This document shows positions 34,332 through 42,997 of a stretch of DNA of 64,000 bases, piece by piece (the stretch's first letter is position 1; each line of letters begins with the position of its first letter). Source of the DNA: Promethearchaeota archaeon (GTDB lineage Archaea; Asgardarchaeota; Lokiarchaeia; Sigynarchaeales; SOKP01); assembly GCA_013375495.1 (NCBI GenBank), contig JABXKC010000004.1, positions 124,001-188,000 of the forward strand, written 5' to 3'. The notes below the pieces were generated by a model that worked only from the letters and a program-made list of their open reading frames with translations, had not been told where the DNA came from and did not search any database. The translations under genes were made by a program, and so were the position numbers.

Positions 34332-35714
34332 TTATGCTGATTCTTTTTGGACGCGGCTCAAGATAATTATTCCTAAAGCCATTATAATTCCTACAGAAAT
34401 CATCGCCCAACCATATGCTGCTTTCCCTATTACATCGTAAGTTAACATAACAGTGCCCCAAACAAATGGACCGATTGCTGAAGATAGCTTTCCACTTAAC
34501 TTAGAAAAACCAAAAAACTCTCCAAACTTTTCTTTAGGAGCTAGTTCAGTTACCATGATTCGCTGCGCTGTCCATGTTCCTCCTAAAGCGGGACCTGCAA
34601 TTACTCCCATTAGAATACTGAAAATAAAAGGGACGTTAGCACCGATTTCGATATAAGGTGTTGTGAATACTAAAACAATCCCAATTAGTAATGCAACACC
34701 CCATAGAACTCCAACAAGGTAAAAAGTTTTCTTTGCTCCGTGTTTTTCACCAAACTTTCCGACAAAGTAAGTGAAGGCAACAGCTGAAAATGTAGCAATT
34801 ATAATAAAAAGAATAGCAAAGGTCGTTGAAGAAGTACCTCCAGAGCCTATCACTAATCCGTCAGTAACAATCGGAGTCATATAGAGAACTATAACATTAG
34901 CAATGTCAGCAACAAAGAAATACCCAATAATAAATATAAACATTGATCTATGTTTTCTAATATCTTTAAAAGTACTACCTAGTTGCTTAAATGTATTTCT
35001 TATAATCGTGCCTAAAGGAGGTCTATCACCCTTTTTCTGCTTTTCGCGAACCCAAATAAATGGTATAGAAAATACTAAGAATAAAATCATGGGAACAACA
35101 AATGAAAACCAATTAGCTGAATAACCATATGATAATGGGTCAGGTGAAGTAGGATCGGATACCATATCGCCTAAGATGAGTATCAAAGGCATCATGATGA
35201 AGAGGGAAATAATCGTACCAAAATAACCCCATGCAACTCCAAATCCCGCAACTTTTCCAATATCTTCTCTCTTTGCTATAAATGGAAGCATCGCATCATA
35301 GAACATTAAACTAAATTGATAAGCTACATTCGCAATTATATAAAACAAGAAAACTAATGTAAGATCGTGGGAAAATCCAATTAAACTCGCAAAAAGAAGG
35401 ATAATTCCTGTTAAACTTATAACAAAAGGTTTACGCTTTCCAACATTATCACTAAGCGCTCCTAAAATAGGTATACAGATTGCTACCCCTATCTGCATAA
35501 CTAAGGCAACTATGCCATAGAGAAAGCTAACACCCCCATAAGACATCCCATATTCTACTTGACCGATGACTAGCACATATCGATTAATTATTAAGCTAAC
35601 AATCACCATTGAGTAAATAGTATTTGCCAGATCGTACATTGCCCAGAAAAACACATTACGCTTAGATGTTGTAGTTTCTACTTCAATTTCTTCGTTATTT
35701 ATTTCTAACGACAT
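34332..35714 (-). CDS. MFS transporter, UMF1/Atg22-like group
   Basis: The 460-residue protein has twelve membrane helices. The family start FFWAMYDLANTIYSMVIVSLIIN (residues 22-44) and GALSDNVGKRKPFV are those of the unknown major facilitator family 1 (UMF1), related to yeast vacuolar Atg22, which exports amino acids. LVGVLWGVALLIGIVLVF and ERKAPKEKFGEFFGFSKLSGKLSSAIGP-like GEFFGFSKLSGKLSSAIGP in the last third match the group. The substrate is unknown. Single gene, ATG start, with a leader after the neighbouring HhH gene. Confidence 0.82.
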   Translation of the reverse strand: MSLEINNEEIEVETTTSKRNVFFWAMYDLANTIYSMVIVSLIINRYVLVIGQVEYGMSYGGVSFLYGIVALVMQIGVAICIPILGALSDNVGKRKPFVISLTGIILLFASLIGFSHDLTLVFLFYIIANVAYQFSLMFYDAMLPFIAKREDIGKVAGFGVAWGYFGTIISLFIMMPLILILGDMVSDPTSPDPLSYGYSANWFSFVVPMILFLVFSIPFIWVREKQKKGDRPPLGTIIRNTFKQLGSTFKDIRKHRSMFIFIIGYFFVADIANVIVLYMTPIVTDGLVIGSGGTSSTTFAILFIIIATFSAVAFTYFVGKFGEKHGAKKTFYLVGVLWGVALLIGIVLVFTTPYIEIGANVPFIFSILMGVIAGPALGGTWTAQRIMVTELAPKEKFGEFFGFSKLSGKLSSAIGPFVWGTVMLTYDVIGKAAYGWAMISVGIIMALGIIILSRVQKESA

Positions 35715-35883
35715 TTAAATCATTTTTATATAGATAATTTTAATTGATAGATTTTGTAATCCATTTTCTTATAAATGTTATGTCAACGGATTTAAATATC
35801 TTCAGAACCTTCAAATAACAAAAAGTAGAATTTCAAAATCTCTTCTTTCTATAGAGGTTATAGAAACAAATATGTTTTAAGTT

Positions 35884-35892
35884 AAAAAAAAA
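35884..35892 (-). terminator. T9 tract (minus strand) after the HhH repeat gene
   Basis: Nine A on the plus strand, read as nine U in the minus-strand transcript, 22 bases after the stop codon. Confidence 0.35.
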
Positions 35893-35914
35893 GAAAAATG
35901 TATTATAGAAATAG

Positions 35915-36712
35915 TTATTTAATTTTTTTAGCTTCCTCTATCCAATCTTCAACCATTTTCAGGGTTGGAGGTTTTCTAAACACATCAGGTTTTTCTTTAT
36001 CTAGCTTCCCGATGCGTTCTAGAGTGTTAGCAGGATTACGTTGAGCTAATTCTTTAACTGAATCAATTCCAATTTCATTAATTACCTCAGCGTATTCAGG
36101 ACCAATGCCATCAATTCTCATCAAATCAGCGTGTTCTGCCCATTTATCAATTAATTTTTCTGAAATCTTTGTTTTTTTAGCTAAATTTTTAATTCCTTCT
36201 CTGTCTAATCCAATTAAACTCTCAACATCAAGAAACCCTGCTTTTTCCAAAGTCTTCCCGTATTTAACACCGATTCCCTCAAGGTCGATAATCGGGGTTT
36301 CCTTAGGGGTTGTTTTAGTTTTCTTCACATTGTATATATCTTGTGCTTCTTTGATCCAGCTTTCTATTTCTTCAACCTTAGGTATTTTCCTAATAACATC
36401 AGGTTGCTTCTTGTCAAATTCAACAATTTTATCTAATGTATTCTTAGGATTTCGATAAGCGAGTTCTTGCGTAGAATCGATACCCACTTTATTTAAAACT
36501 TCTGAATATTCAGGACCAATACCCTTAATTATCATTAACTCTGCTTGATCTTGCCATTTTTCAATAAGTTTTAAAGAAATACTCGTTGTATTTGCCAGAT
36601 CTTTAATTTCACTCCATTTTAACGGAACAAGGTCTTCAACATTTGTAATAGAAGCTTTTCCTAAAGTCTTTGCATATTTTTCTCCAACGCCTTCAATATC
36701 AATAATTTTCAT
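35915..36712 (-). CDS. DUF4332-like double helix-hairpin-helix protein
   Basis: The protein (265 residues from ATG 36712; an upstream TTG at 36727 would add five) is an internal duplication. Both halves run I-I/I-D-x-E-G-[VI]-G-x-K-Y-x-K-T-L, a helix-hairpin-helix with GIGPEY, then AYRNPKNTLDKI/AQRNPANTLERI and a closing PDV-F/I-RK-PP/IP helix. The two repeats span about residues 1-120 and 138-265. HhH motifs of this DUF4332 type bind DNA or act as scaffolds in chromatin and ring-shaped assemblies. No nuclease or ligase is attached. A second HhH protein, truncated by the window edge, is at the far end of the window. Confidence 0.75.
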   Translation of the reverse strand: MKIIDIEGVGEKYAKTLGKASITNVEDLVPLKWSEIKDLANTTSISLKLIEKWQDQAELMIIKGIGPEYSEVLNKVGIDSTQELAYRNPKNTLDKIVEFDKKQPDVIRKIPKVEEIESWIKEAQDIYNVKKTKTTPKETPIIDLEGIGVKYGKTLEKAGFLDVESLIGLDREGIKNLAKKTKISEKLIDKWAEHADLMRIDGIGPEYAEVINEIGIDSVKELAQRNPANTLERIGKLDKEKPDVFRKPPTLKMVEDWIEEAKKIK

Positions 36713-36909
36713 AATTTTTCTTCTCAATTCCTTAAATTAGTTTTTCATAGATGTAATATAAATAGAAATTCTATGTTTTAATACATTTGTTTCATATTTT
36801 ATAAAAGCCATACAAATAGAGCCTTGTCATTCTCATCTTTAAGCATAATTTTAAATAAAATATAATGTGATCAAATTTAATAAAATTTAATAAAGAAGTT
36901 GAAAAAAAA

Positions 36910-38325
36910 ATGAGTGAAAGAAAATTATCTTTTAAAGAGAAAGCATTATTTGCTACGAGTAGCTTTCCCGATCAAATGACCTATCAAGCATTTACTATAT
37001 ATGTTTTTACTTTTTATTTTGCTGTTGTAGGTCTAAGCATGTTTGAGATGTGGATTGGATTTATTCTATGGGGGCTATGGAATATGGTTAACGATCCTCT
37101 CTTAGGTGCGTTGAGTGAAAGAACCAAACAAAAAGGTAGGTTAGGAAAACGGAAATTCTATTTAATAATCTCGTTTGTTCCATTATCGTTGATGATGGTG
37201 CTTTTATATACAGTACCTGTAGGGTTTGAGTTTATTTACTTTATCCTTATAATTTTTACGTTTGAATTCTTTTATACAATGTTTTCAGTTAATACTAATG
37301 CGGTTTTTCCTGAGATGTTTCCAGTCGAAAAAGATAGAGCCGCAATTAATGTGTTCTTAAAGAGTTTTACAATGATTGCCGTAATTCTTGCTTCTCTTGT
37401 TCCTACATTTGTAATATCTCCTTTAGCTCCGACACTTGATGTATCTGATCCAGGATACGCCACAGAAGTCGCTAGTATTAGATCCATGTATGTTACAGCG
37501 GGTTTAATTTTGTTTGTAATTATATTAATAATGGCAATTTTATTTGTGTTCTTTTCTGTTAAAGAGAAAGACGAGGATATAACTACATTTGAAAAGCGAC
37601 CGTCTTTTATTAATTCCTTGAAAACTACTTTTTCAAACAGAACATTCATAAAATTTACTTTGGGAAACATGCTTATCTGGTATTGTTTTAATATATTATT
37701 AACAGTATTTCCTTTGTTTGCAATCTATATTCTTGGACATGTCGAAGGATCTCTTATGATTGGCATTACATTAATGATAGCACTACTTTCTGCCGCAGTA
37801 TTTATGCCGATACAAAGTAGAATTAGAGGTAAAGTAGGAACTAGAAAAGGATTGATGAGGGGTTTGGGTATCTGGATAATAACCTTGTTCCCATTAATTT
37901 TCTTATCAAACAATGACATAAGTCGAATACTGGCAATGGTTATATTTTTTACCATCGGTTTTGGTCTCTCATCAGCATTATTTTTTATTGATTTAATACA
38001 CGCTGATGTTATAGAAGAAGATGCCCTTAAATTTGGTGTGAAGAGAGCTGCCAGTTATTATGGTGTAAACGCGTTTATCCACCGATTTTCAACAATCCTT
38101 GGTATTACAACAATAGCTATTATCTTTTCAGGAACTGGTTGGAGCGAATATACACCTATCATTGGTGATCCTGCTTTGAGGGATATCGGTTTGAAAGCAT
38201 TAATTTTTCTGTTTCCATCCATAGCACTCGTAGGAGCTATTATTTTCTTTAAATCTTACGGTTTACATGGAGAGAGACTTGAAAAAATGAGAGAAGAATT
38301 ACAAAAACACCCAGACTTAAAATAA
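36910..38325 (+). CDS. GPH-family (glycoside-pentoside-hexuronide) cation symporter
   Basis: The 471-residue protein has twelve membrane helices. The motif NMVNDPLLGALSERTKQKGRLGKRKFYLI (residues 57-85) is the loop 2-3 signature of GPH sugar:cation symporters such as melibiose carrier, with the Asp of NDP. LFFIDLIHADVIEEDALKFGVKRAASYYGVNAFIHR near residue 370 is the matching second-half motif. It takes up sugars with H+ or Na+. It is divergent from the HhH gene. The AAAAAAAAA before ATG gives no Shine-Dalgarno. A strong hairpin terminator starts over the stop codon. Confidence 0.88.
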   Translation: MSERKLSFKEKALFATSSFPDQMTYQAFTIYVFTFYFAVVGLSMFEMWIGFILWGLWNMVNDPLLGALSERTKQKGRLGKRKFYLIISFVPLSLMMVLLYTVPVGFEFIYFILIIFTFEFFYTMFSVNTNAVFPEMFPVEKDRAAINVFLKSFTMIAVILASLVPTFVISPLAPTLDVSDPGYATEVASIRSMYVTAGLILFVIILIMAILFVFFSVKEKDEDITTFEKRPSFINSLKTTFSNRTFIKFTLGNMLIWYCFNILLTVFPLFAIYILGHVEGSLMIGITLMIALLSAAVFMPIQSRIRGKVGTRKGLMRGLGIWIITLFPLIFLSNNDISRILAMVIFFTIGFGLSSALFFIDLIHADVIEEDALKFGVKRAASYYGVNAFIHRFSTILGITTIAIIFSGTGWSEYTPIIGDPALRDIGLKALIFLFPSIALVGAIIFFKSYGLHGERLEKMREELQKHPDLK

Positions 38326-38351
38326 GTATTCTACTTATATTTTTTTTTTTT
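38322..38351 (+). terminator. Hairpin plus T12 terminator of the GPH symporter gene
   Basis: ATAAGTA (38322-38328) and TACTTAT (38332-38338) form a perfect 7-bp stem with a 3-base loop, followed after one A by twelve T (38340-38351). The stem begins in the stop codon itself. This is the clearest terminator in the window. Confidence 0.65.
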
Positions 38352-38393
38352 AATTTATTTGAAAGATTACTAACTAGTAATTTTTGAATTGCT

Positions 38394-39311
38394 CTATTTC
38401 TTTATGCCTAATATTTGTTTGGCTTCATCAACAGAAGCGACTTCTCTTCCGATCTCATTAGCGATCCTAACCATTCTCTTTACTAATTGAGCATTACTTT
38501 GAGCAAGTTCTCCTTTTCGATAGTAAATAGTGTCTTCTAAACCCGTTCTTATATTCCCCCCCATACACATTGCCATTACTGTCGTTCGCAAATTAAATTT
38601 ACCAACAGTAACAACTTGCCATGTTGACCCTTCTGGTAATTGATCCACCATGTGTAATAAATTAGCGGGATTTGCTTCAGCACCCCCTTTTATTCCTAAA
38701 ACCAAGCTGAAGTGTAAAGGTGGTTTTAATAGCCCCGATTCGACAAATTCTAAAACATTAGTTATGTGACTTGAATCATACACTTCGATTTCTATCCCAA
38801 ATCCTTTCTTATTGCACCTTTTGATATATTTACGATTGAAATCTTGAGGATTCTTAAACATATCACCACCGTAAGGCGTTCTAAATTCAAACGAACCGGC
38901 GTTAATGGTGTGCATTTCTGGTTCAGGTTCTATATTGAGAAGGTTTAATCGTTCTTCTAAGGTTGGTTGGACTATTTCAGTGGTCATCCTTTTTTTACCA
39001 GATTTAGTTGTAAATTTATGCTCTACAACTCGTGCACCAATGCCATTTCCTATTTGTCTTATTACTGGACATTTTTCACCAATTTGTTTGACAGATTTAC
39101 CGTAATATGTTAAATCTGGAGTATTTTGGCCATCATCCCCACGAACATGAATATGAACAATAGAAGCTCCTGCTTCATAACATTCTAAAGCGGCTTGCGC
39201 TTGTTCCTCGGCAGTTAAGGGTAGTGATGGATTAGCCCATTTACCGTGTATTCCACCCGTAATTGCAGCAGTAATTATAACTTTTTTATTTGTTAATAAG
39301 TTCGGTTTCAT
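38394..39311 (-). CDS. Beta-keto acid cleavage enzyme (BKACE, 3-keto-5-aminohexanoate cleavage family)
   Basis: The 305-residue TIM-barrel protein has the family motifs ITAAITGGIHG near the start, GASIVHIHVRGDDG with the metal ligands H53 and H55, PVIRQIGNGIG, and MCMGGNIRTGLEDTIYYRKGELAQSNAQLV at the end. BKACE enzymes react a beta-keto acid with acetyl-CoA to give acetoacetate and a CoA ester. The best-known member acts in lysine fermentation. Substrate cannot be told here. It faces away from an AEC transporter gene and lies near a hydroxyacyl-CoA dehydrogenase gene, suggesting acyl-CoA catabolism. Confidence 0.9.
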   Translation of the reverse strand: MKPNLLTNKKVIITAAITGGIHGKWANPSLPLTAEEQAQAALECYEAGASIVHIHVRGDDGQNTPDLTYYGKSVKQIGEKCPVIRQIGNGIGARVVEHKFTTKSGKKRMTTEIVQPTLEERLNLLNIEPEPEMHTINAGSFEFRTPYGGDMFKNPQDFNRKYIKRCNKKGFGIEIEVYDSSHITNVLEFVESGLLKPPLHFSLVLGIKGGAEANPANLLHMVDQLPEGSTWQVVTVGKFNLRTTVMAMCMGGNIRTGLEDTIYYRKGELAQSNAQLVKRMVRIANEIGREVASVDEAKQILGIKK

Positions 39312-39467
39312 TTTTCTTCCACCTTAAACATAATTTCTAATTTTGATATTTTATTCCGATAATAATCTTATAATATTATTTTTATAACATGAAAACAAGG
39401 TAGATAATTATTTAATTGTTTTAAATATTTTAATTACCAACTTAACGAGAGTAAAAAATAAGCGAAT

Positions 39468-40403
39468 ATGGCAGACGTAAATGTAGTTTTTTTATTGTCA
39501 ATCTTGATCGTAACTATTGGATATTTAGTTAAAAAAATAAAGGTATTAAAAGAAGAAGACGGAGAAACGATTGCTAAAATTATCTTTAATATAACTCTCC
39601 CAGCAGTAATTCTTAAATTTACTACCACAATCCAATTTGATTTATCGCTGGCATTATTACCTCTAATTAGTATAACATTTGGCTTCATTATGGCATTTAT
39701 TGCAATAATGGTCTTTCGAAAACATCCCTCTCACATAAAAGGAGCTATGATTATGACAACGGTTGGATTTAATGTAGCCAATTTTTTTTTTCCTCTAGTA
39801 GAAGGTATTTGGGGTCAACCTGGCATGCAGTATATTGCTCTCGTTGACGCAGGAAATGCTTTTACGATATTTATATTATGTTATATTTTAGCAACTGTTT
39901 ATTCGCCAAAAAACCAAGAAATTGAAGTAAAGATTAATGTTAAATATATTTTAAAACGATTAATTAGATCCGCTCCTTTATTAAGCTATATCGTTGCGCT
40001 ACTTATTAATTTCACAGGAATTTTAATTCCGACTTTGATCTCTGATCTTATAGACATTATAGCAAGGGCAAATACAGCTTTAGCGTTGTTATTGCTAGGC
40101 ATTTTTCTTCATTTTAAATTCAAAAAAACGGAATGGATATCAATATTCAAAGTTTTGCTATTAAGATATAGCGTGGGTCTTGTTGCAGGGCTGAGCTTAT
40201 TCTTCCTACTACCATCATCCATTTTCAGTCCACTTTTCAGAATCATTATCTGTTTATCATTAATCCTTCCGGTTGGCCTTGCTGTTATCCCATTTTCGGT
40301 AGAAAATGGATATGATCAAAAATTAATTACTATGACTGTAAATCTTACAATTATAATCAGTTTTGGCTTTATTTGGGTCTTGATTTTACTTTTAAATGGA
40401 TAA
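39468..40403 (+). CDS. AEC (auxin efflux carrier) family transporter
   Basis: The 311-residue protein has about ten membrane helices in two inverted halves. TLPAVILKFTTTI after helix 1 and ANFFFPLVEGIWGQPGMQYIALVDAGNAF in helix 4 are family signatures, and GVILIGIFLHF-like LALLLLGIFLHF appears in helix 7. Members export or import small carboxylates such as malate or malonate. Divergent from the BKACE gene and convergent with the hydroxyacyl-CoA dehydrogenase gene, only 9 bases away, so it may move the acid handled by these enzymes; that is inference. Confidence 0.82.
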   Translation: MADVNVVFLLSILIVTIGYLVKKIKVLKEEDGETIAKIIFNITLPAVILKFTTTIQFDLSLALLPLISITFGFIMAFIAIMVFRKHPSHIKGAMIMTTVGFNVANFFFPLVEGIWGQPGMQYIALVDAGNAFTIFILCYILATVYSPKNQEIEVKINVKYILKRLIRSAPLLSYIVALLINFTGILIPTLISDLIDIIARANTALALLLLGIFLHFKFKKTEWISIFKVLLLRYSVGLVAGLSLFFLLPSSIFSPLFRIIICLSLILPVGLAVIPFSVENGYDQKLITMTVNLTIIISFGFIWVLILLLNG

Positions 40404-40412
40404 TTATTAAGA

Positions 40413-41258
40413 TTACTTCTTTTTTTTCCAAGTGTAGAATCCTTTTCCAGTTTTCATACCAAGATCTCCATTCTTTACCATTTGTTTGAGAGCATCTGGT
40501 GGTTTATCGCGAGGATCTCCACTCTCTTTGAAATAAGACATTTGTACAGCATATACAGTATCTAATCCAATTCCGTCCATTAAGACAAAAGGACCCATGT
40601 TCATACCTGTAAAAATTTTCCATGCTAAGTCAATAGTTTCTATATCAGCATTTCCTCTATCCCACATGTTTAAAGCCTCTTTTCTCGCAGTATGCCAGAT
40701 TCTATTAAAAACAAAACCTAGACATTCCTTTTTAACCACGATCGGTTCGCATCCCATATTTTTTATCCAATTTTTACCTATTTCAAAGGTTTCGTCACTT
40801 GTCGCAGTCCCACGCATGATATCTACCATAGGGCGAGTCGGAATAGGTGGATAAAAATGTAAATTTAACACTTGATTCTTTCTTTTAACTGCAGATTCAA
40901 TCTTTGACACGGGATAAGAAGAACTGTTTGTCCCTATTATTGTATGAGCAGGTGCAAAATCATCTATCTGGGAAAAGATTTTTTTCTTTAACTCTAAATC
41001 TTCTGGAACTGCTTCAATTACGAGGTCAACATCTTCTAGTGCTTCTCTCAAATCCTGATAGTAAATTACATTCTTACTTGTATCTAATTGGTTTTTTCGA
41101 GTTAGAACTCCCGTGATATATTTTTTAGCGTCTTCTACAATTTTTGGGTTTATATCGTATACAATTACTATAAAATCGTGTAAAGCTGCTTGAGCAGCTA
41201 TTTGTTTTCCGGTAAAACCAGCTCCAATAATTCCAACTTTTTTAATTTTATTTCCCAT
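40413..41258 (-). CDS. 3-hydroxyacyl-CoA dehydrogenase
   Basis: The 281-residue protein has the full two-domain fold of short soluble 3-hydroxyacyl-CoA dehydrogenases: NAD-binding GAGFTGKQIAAQAA (residues 11-24) with the acidic stop VYDIN, VIEAVPEDLELKKKIF, TNSSSYPVSKI, and catalytic His in LHFYPPIPTRP with the paired Glu/Asn in FVFNRIW. The C-terminal domain has FVLMDGIGLDTVYAV and MGMKTGKGFYTWKKKK. It oxidises 3-hydroxyacyl-CoA to 3-ketoacyl-CoA with NAD+. TRPMVDIMRG differs slightly from the usual P-x-x-L/V-E, so an unusual hydroxyacid substrate is possible. Confidence 0.88.
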   Translation of the reverse strand: MGNKIKKVGIIGAGFTGKQIAAQAALHDFIVIVYDINPKIVEDAKKYITGVLTRKNQLDTSKNVIYYQDLREALEDVDLVIEAVPEDLELKKKIFSQIDDFAPAHTIIGTNSSSYPVSKIESAVKRKNQVLNLHFYPPIPTRPMVDIMRGTATSDETFEIGKNWIKNMGCEPIVVKKECLGFVFNRIWHTARKEALNMWDRGNADIETIDLAWKIFTGMNMGPFVLMDGIGLDTVYAVQMSYFKESGDPRDKPPDALKQMVKNGDLGMKTGKGFYTWKKKK

Positions 41259-41294
41259 ACTAAATCAAACTATTTGATTGCCCTAATTTATTGA

Positions 41295-42122
41295 TTAAAA
41301 TTTAGCATTTAACCAGGATTTGATTTCTTTAAATTTCTCTTCAGTAAATTGCACAGCATGTTTAGCACCTGGCATTATAAAGAACTTCTTATCTTTACAA
41401 GGAAGTTCGTCGAGCAGCGATTGAGCCGATTCAACAGAGAACAATTCATCGTGTTCTCCAACACCAAGAAGTATGGGACATTCTATTTCTTCTGAAAGAT
41501 CTAAATCTTTAAAACCTACTAGCCTCATAAATCGTAACGTGTATTTAAAATTAAATAACGGATCGTCTAAGCCTAAAATACCCTCTCGATAATAACTAAT
41601 CACAGGTTTGCTAGGGTGAAAAATAGAACTAATCAATATTTTCAATTTCTCTAGAGCTGAAGGACTTTTGTACATGCCCGGATTTACAGTTTTACCTGCA
41701 CTCAATAATATTAATCCGTCGATTTTTTCTTTACTATTCAGTTTTGCTAGTAAAGCGGTAAGAACTCCTAAGCTGTGTCCAAGTATCAATAGTGTACTAA
41801 AATTTTTCTTTACAAATGAGATAGTTTCGATAAGATCGTTTATTAATCTCTCTTTACTAGGATAATCGCCTCTAATTCCATCAGATAACCCATGTCCTCT
41901 TAGATCTAAACCAAGAGCAGTAAATCCCGTTTTTGAGATTGCATTAGCAAACATTTCGTATGGACCACTATACGCAGTTATCCCATGTAAAATGAGGATA
42001 GCCTTATTTGATGGACTCTGGGATTCCCATTTTCGTAAAAATAATGTAATTCCATCAGAAGTAGTAACTAACTCAAAAGGTTCTTTAAAGTCTTCTCTTA
42101 ACTTTTTAACATCAATTGACAT
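41295..42122 (-). CDS. Alpha/beta hydrolase, monoacylglycerol lipase-like (S33/Hydrolase_4)
   Basis: The 275-residue protein has LHGITAYSGPYEMFANAI (oxyanion region), LDLRGHGLSDGIRGDYPS typical of monoacylglycerol lipases and lysophospholipases, the nucleophile Ser in GHSLGVLTAL, the Asp in GEHDELFS and the His in PGAKHAVQF. It probably cleaves an ester of a small lipid or other carboxyl ester in the cytoplasm. It lies 36 bases from the hydroxyacyl-CoA dehydrogenase gene, same strand, so may share its transcript. No signal peptide. Confidence 0.85.
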   Translation of the reverse strand: MSIDVKKLREDFKEPFELVTTSDGITLFLRKWESQSPSNKAILILHGITAYSGPYEMFANAISKTGFTALGLDLRGHGLSDGIRGDYPSKERLINDLIETISFVKKNFSTLLILGHSLGVLTALLAKLNSKEKIDGLILLSAGKTVNPGMYKSPSALEKLKILISSIFHPSKPVISYYREGILGLDDPLFNFKYTLRFMRLVGFKDLDLSEEIECPILLGVGEHDELFSVESAQSLLDELPCKDKKFFIMPGAKHAVQFTEEKFKEIKSWLNAKF

Positions 42123-42204
42123 TTATATCACTTAATTTTTTATAGAATTTTTGTTTATTTAAATATTTTAAAAGTATAAATATTTCTTTAATATTTGTGA
42201 TATT

Positions 42205-42900
42205 ATGGAGAAAAATACAAATATAACCAATATAACTAGAGATTTTATTATAATCCATCTAATTTTCACAGGGTTATGTATCGCTGTTTTATTAATACCT
42301 TTCCCAATTGCGATAGGAATTAAATTGTTCATACTTGTAATTAGTTACAATTTACTAATTCTATTAGGAGGATTGATTCGGAAATATAATGAATGGGTTA
42401 AGCTATGGATTTTTGTTTTTTTAATTAGTTTATTCCAAATATGGCCCGATTGGTTCCTATCGGCTCAATTAAACGTATTAGTCTTTCCGGAGGATGGACT
42501 TTTTAAAATTGGTAATGTTTCGGGATATATGGCAGGATTGTGGGCTATACCCTTGTTTTTACTTTGTTATATTGGACTGAAAGTAAAAGAGAACTATTCC
42601 CCTGCTAAAACCCTTGTTGTCGTAGGATTAATTTCATTTGGTATTTTTGTCATTGCCGAACAGACTATGTGGATGCTTCAATCGTGGTACCCTCAAAATG
42701 TCACTCTATTTCTAGATCACTTAGCCATCTACATTATTATTCCTGAAGTAATACTAGGTCTAAGCACATTTTACTACTTTGAAAAAATAAAAACTCAACA
42801 TTACTTAATATTGATTATAACTGCTTTTGGTATAATGCTCCTATATCTAGGAAGTGCGTCGTTCTTCTACTTTTTGATCGAAAAAATTATATTTATCTAA
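42205..42900 (+). CDS. Seven-helix membrane protein, unknown function
   Basis: The 231-residue protein has about six or seven membrane helices. Conserved-looking aromatic-acidic stretches lie between helices: FQIWPDWFLS near residue 85, FPEDGLFKIGNVSGYMAGLWAIP near 100 and AEQTMWMLQSWYP near 152. They could form a small-molecule pocket, as in membrane enzymes of isoprenoid modification, but I do not recognise the family. It is divergent from the hydrolase gene and starts at an ATG without a clear ribosome binding site. Confidence 0.55.
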   Translation: MEKNTNITNITRDFIIIHLIFTGLCIAVLLIPFPIAIGIKLFILVISYNLLILLGGLIRKYNEWVKLWIFVFLISLFQIWPDWFLSAQLNVLVFPEDGLFKIGNVSGYMAGLWAIPLFLLCYIGLKVKENYSPAKTLVVVGLISFGIFVIAEQTMWMLQSWYPQNVTLFLDHLAIYIIIPEVILGLSTFYYFEKIKTQHYLILIITAFGIMLLYLGSASFFYFLIEKIIFI

Positions 42901-42997
42901 ATTGACATCTATTTTTTCGAAAATAATTAAAATTAAATTCTATTATCTTAATAATTTGTTTTGAATAACTATAGATTTTTTGAAAATGGTATAGCAA

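Noticed and set aside
36728..36909. tRNA gene in the AT-rich gap before the GPH symporter
   Set aside because: No T-loop GGTTCGAATCC-like sequence or cloverleaf arms could be found there or in other gaps.
37272..37670. 132-residue minus frame in the GPH symporter gene
   Set aside because: Shadow of membrane helices on the plus strand; no start signal or family.
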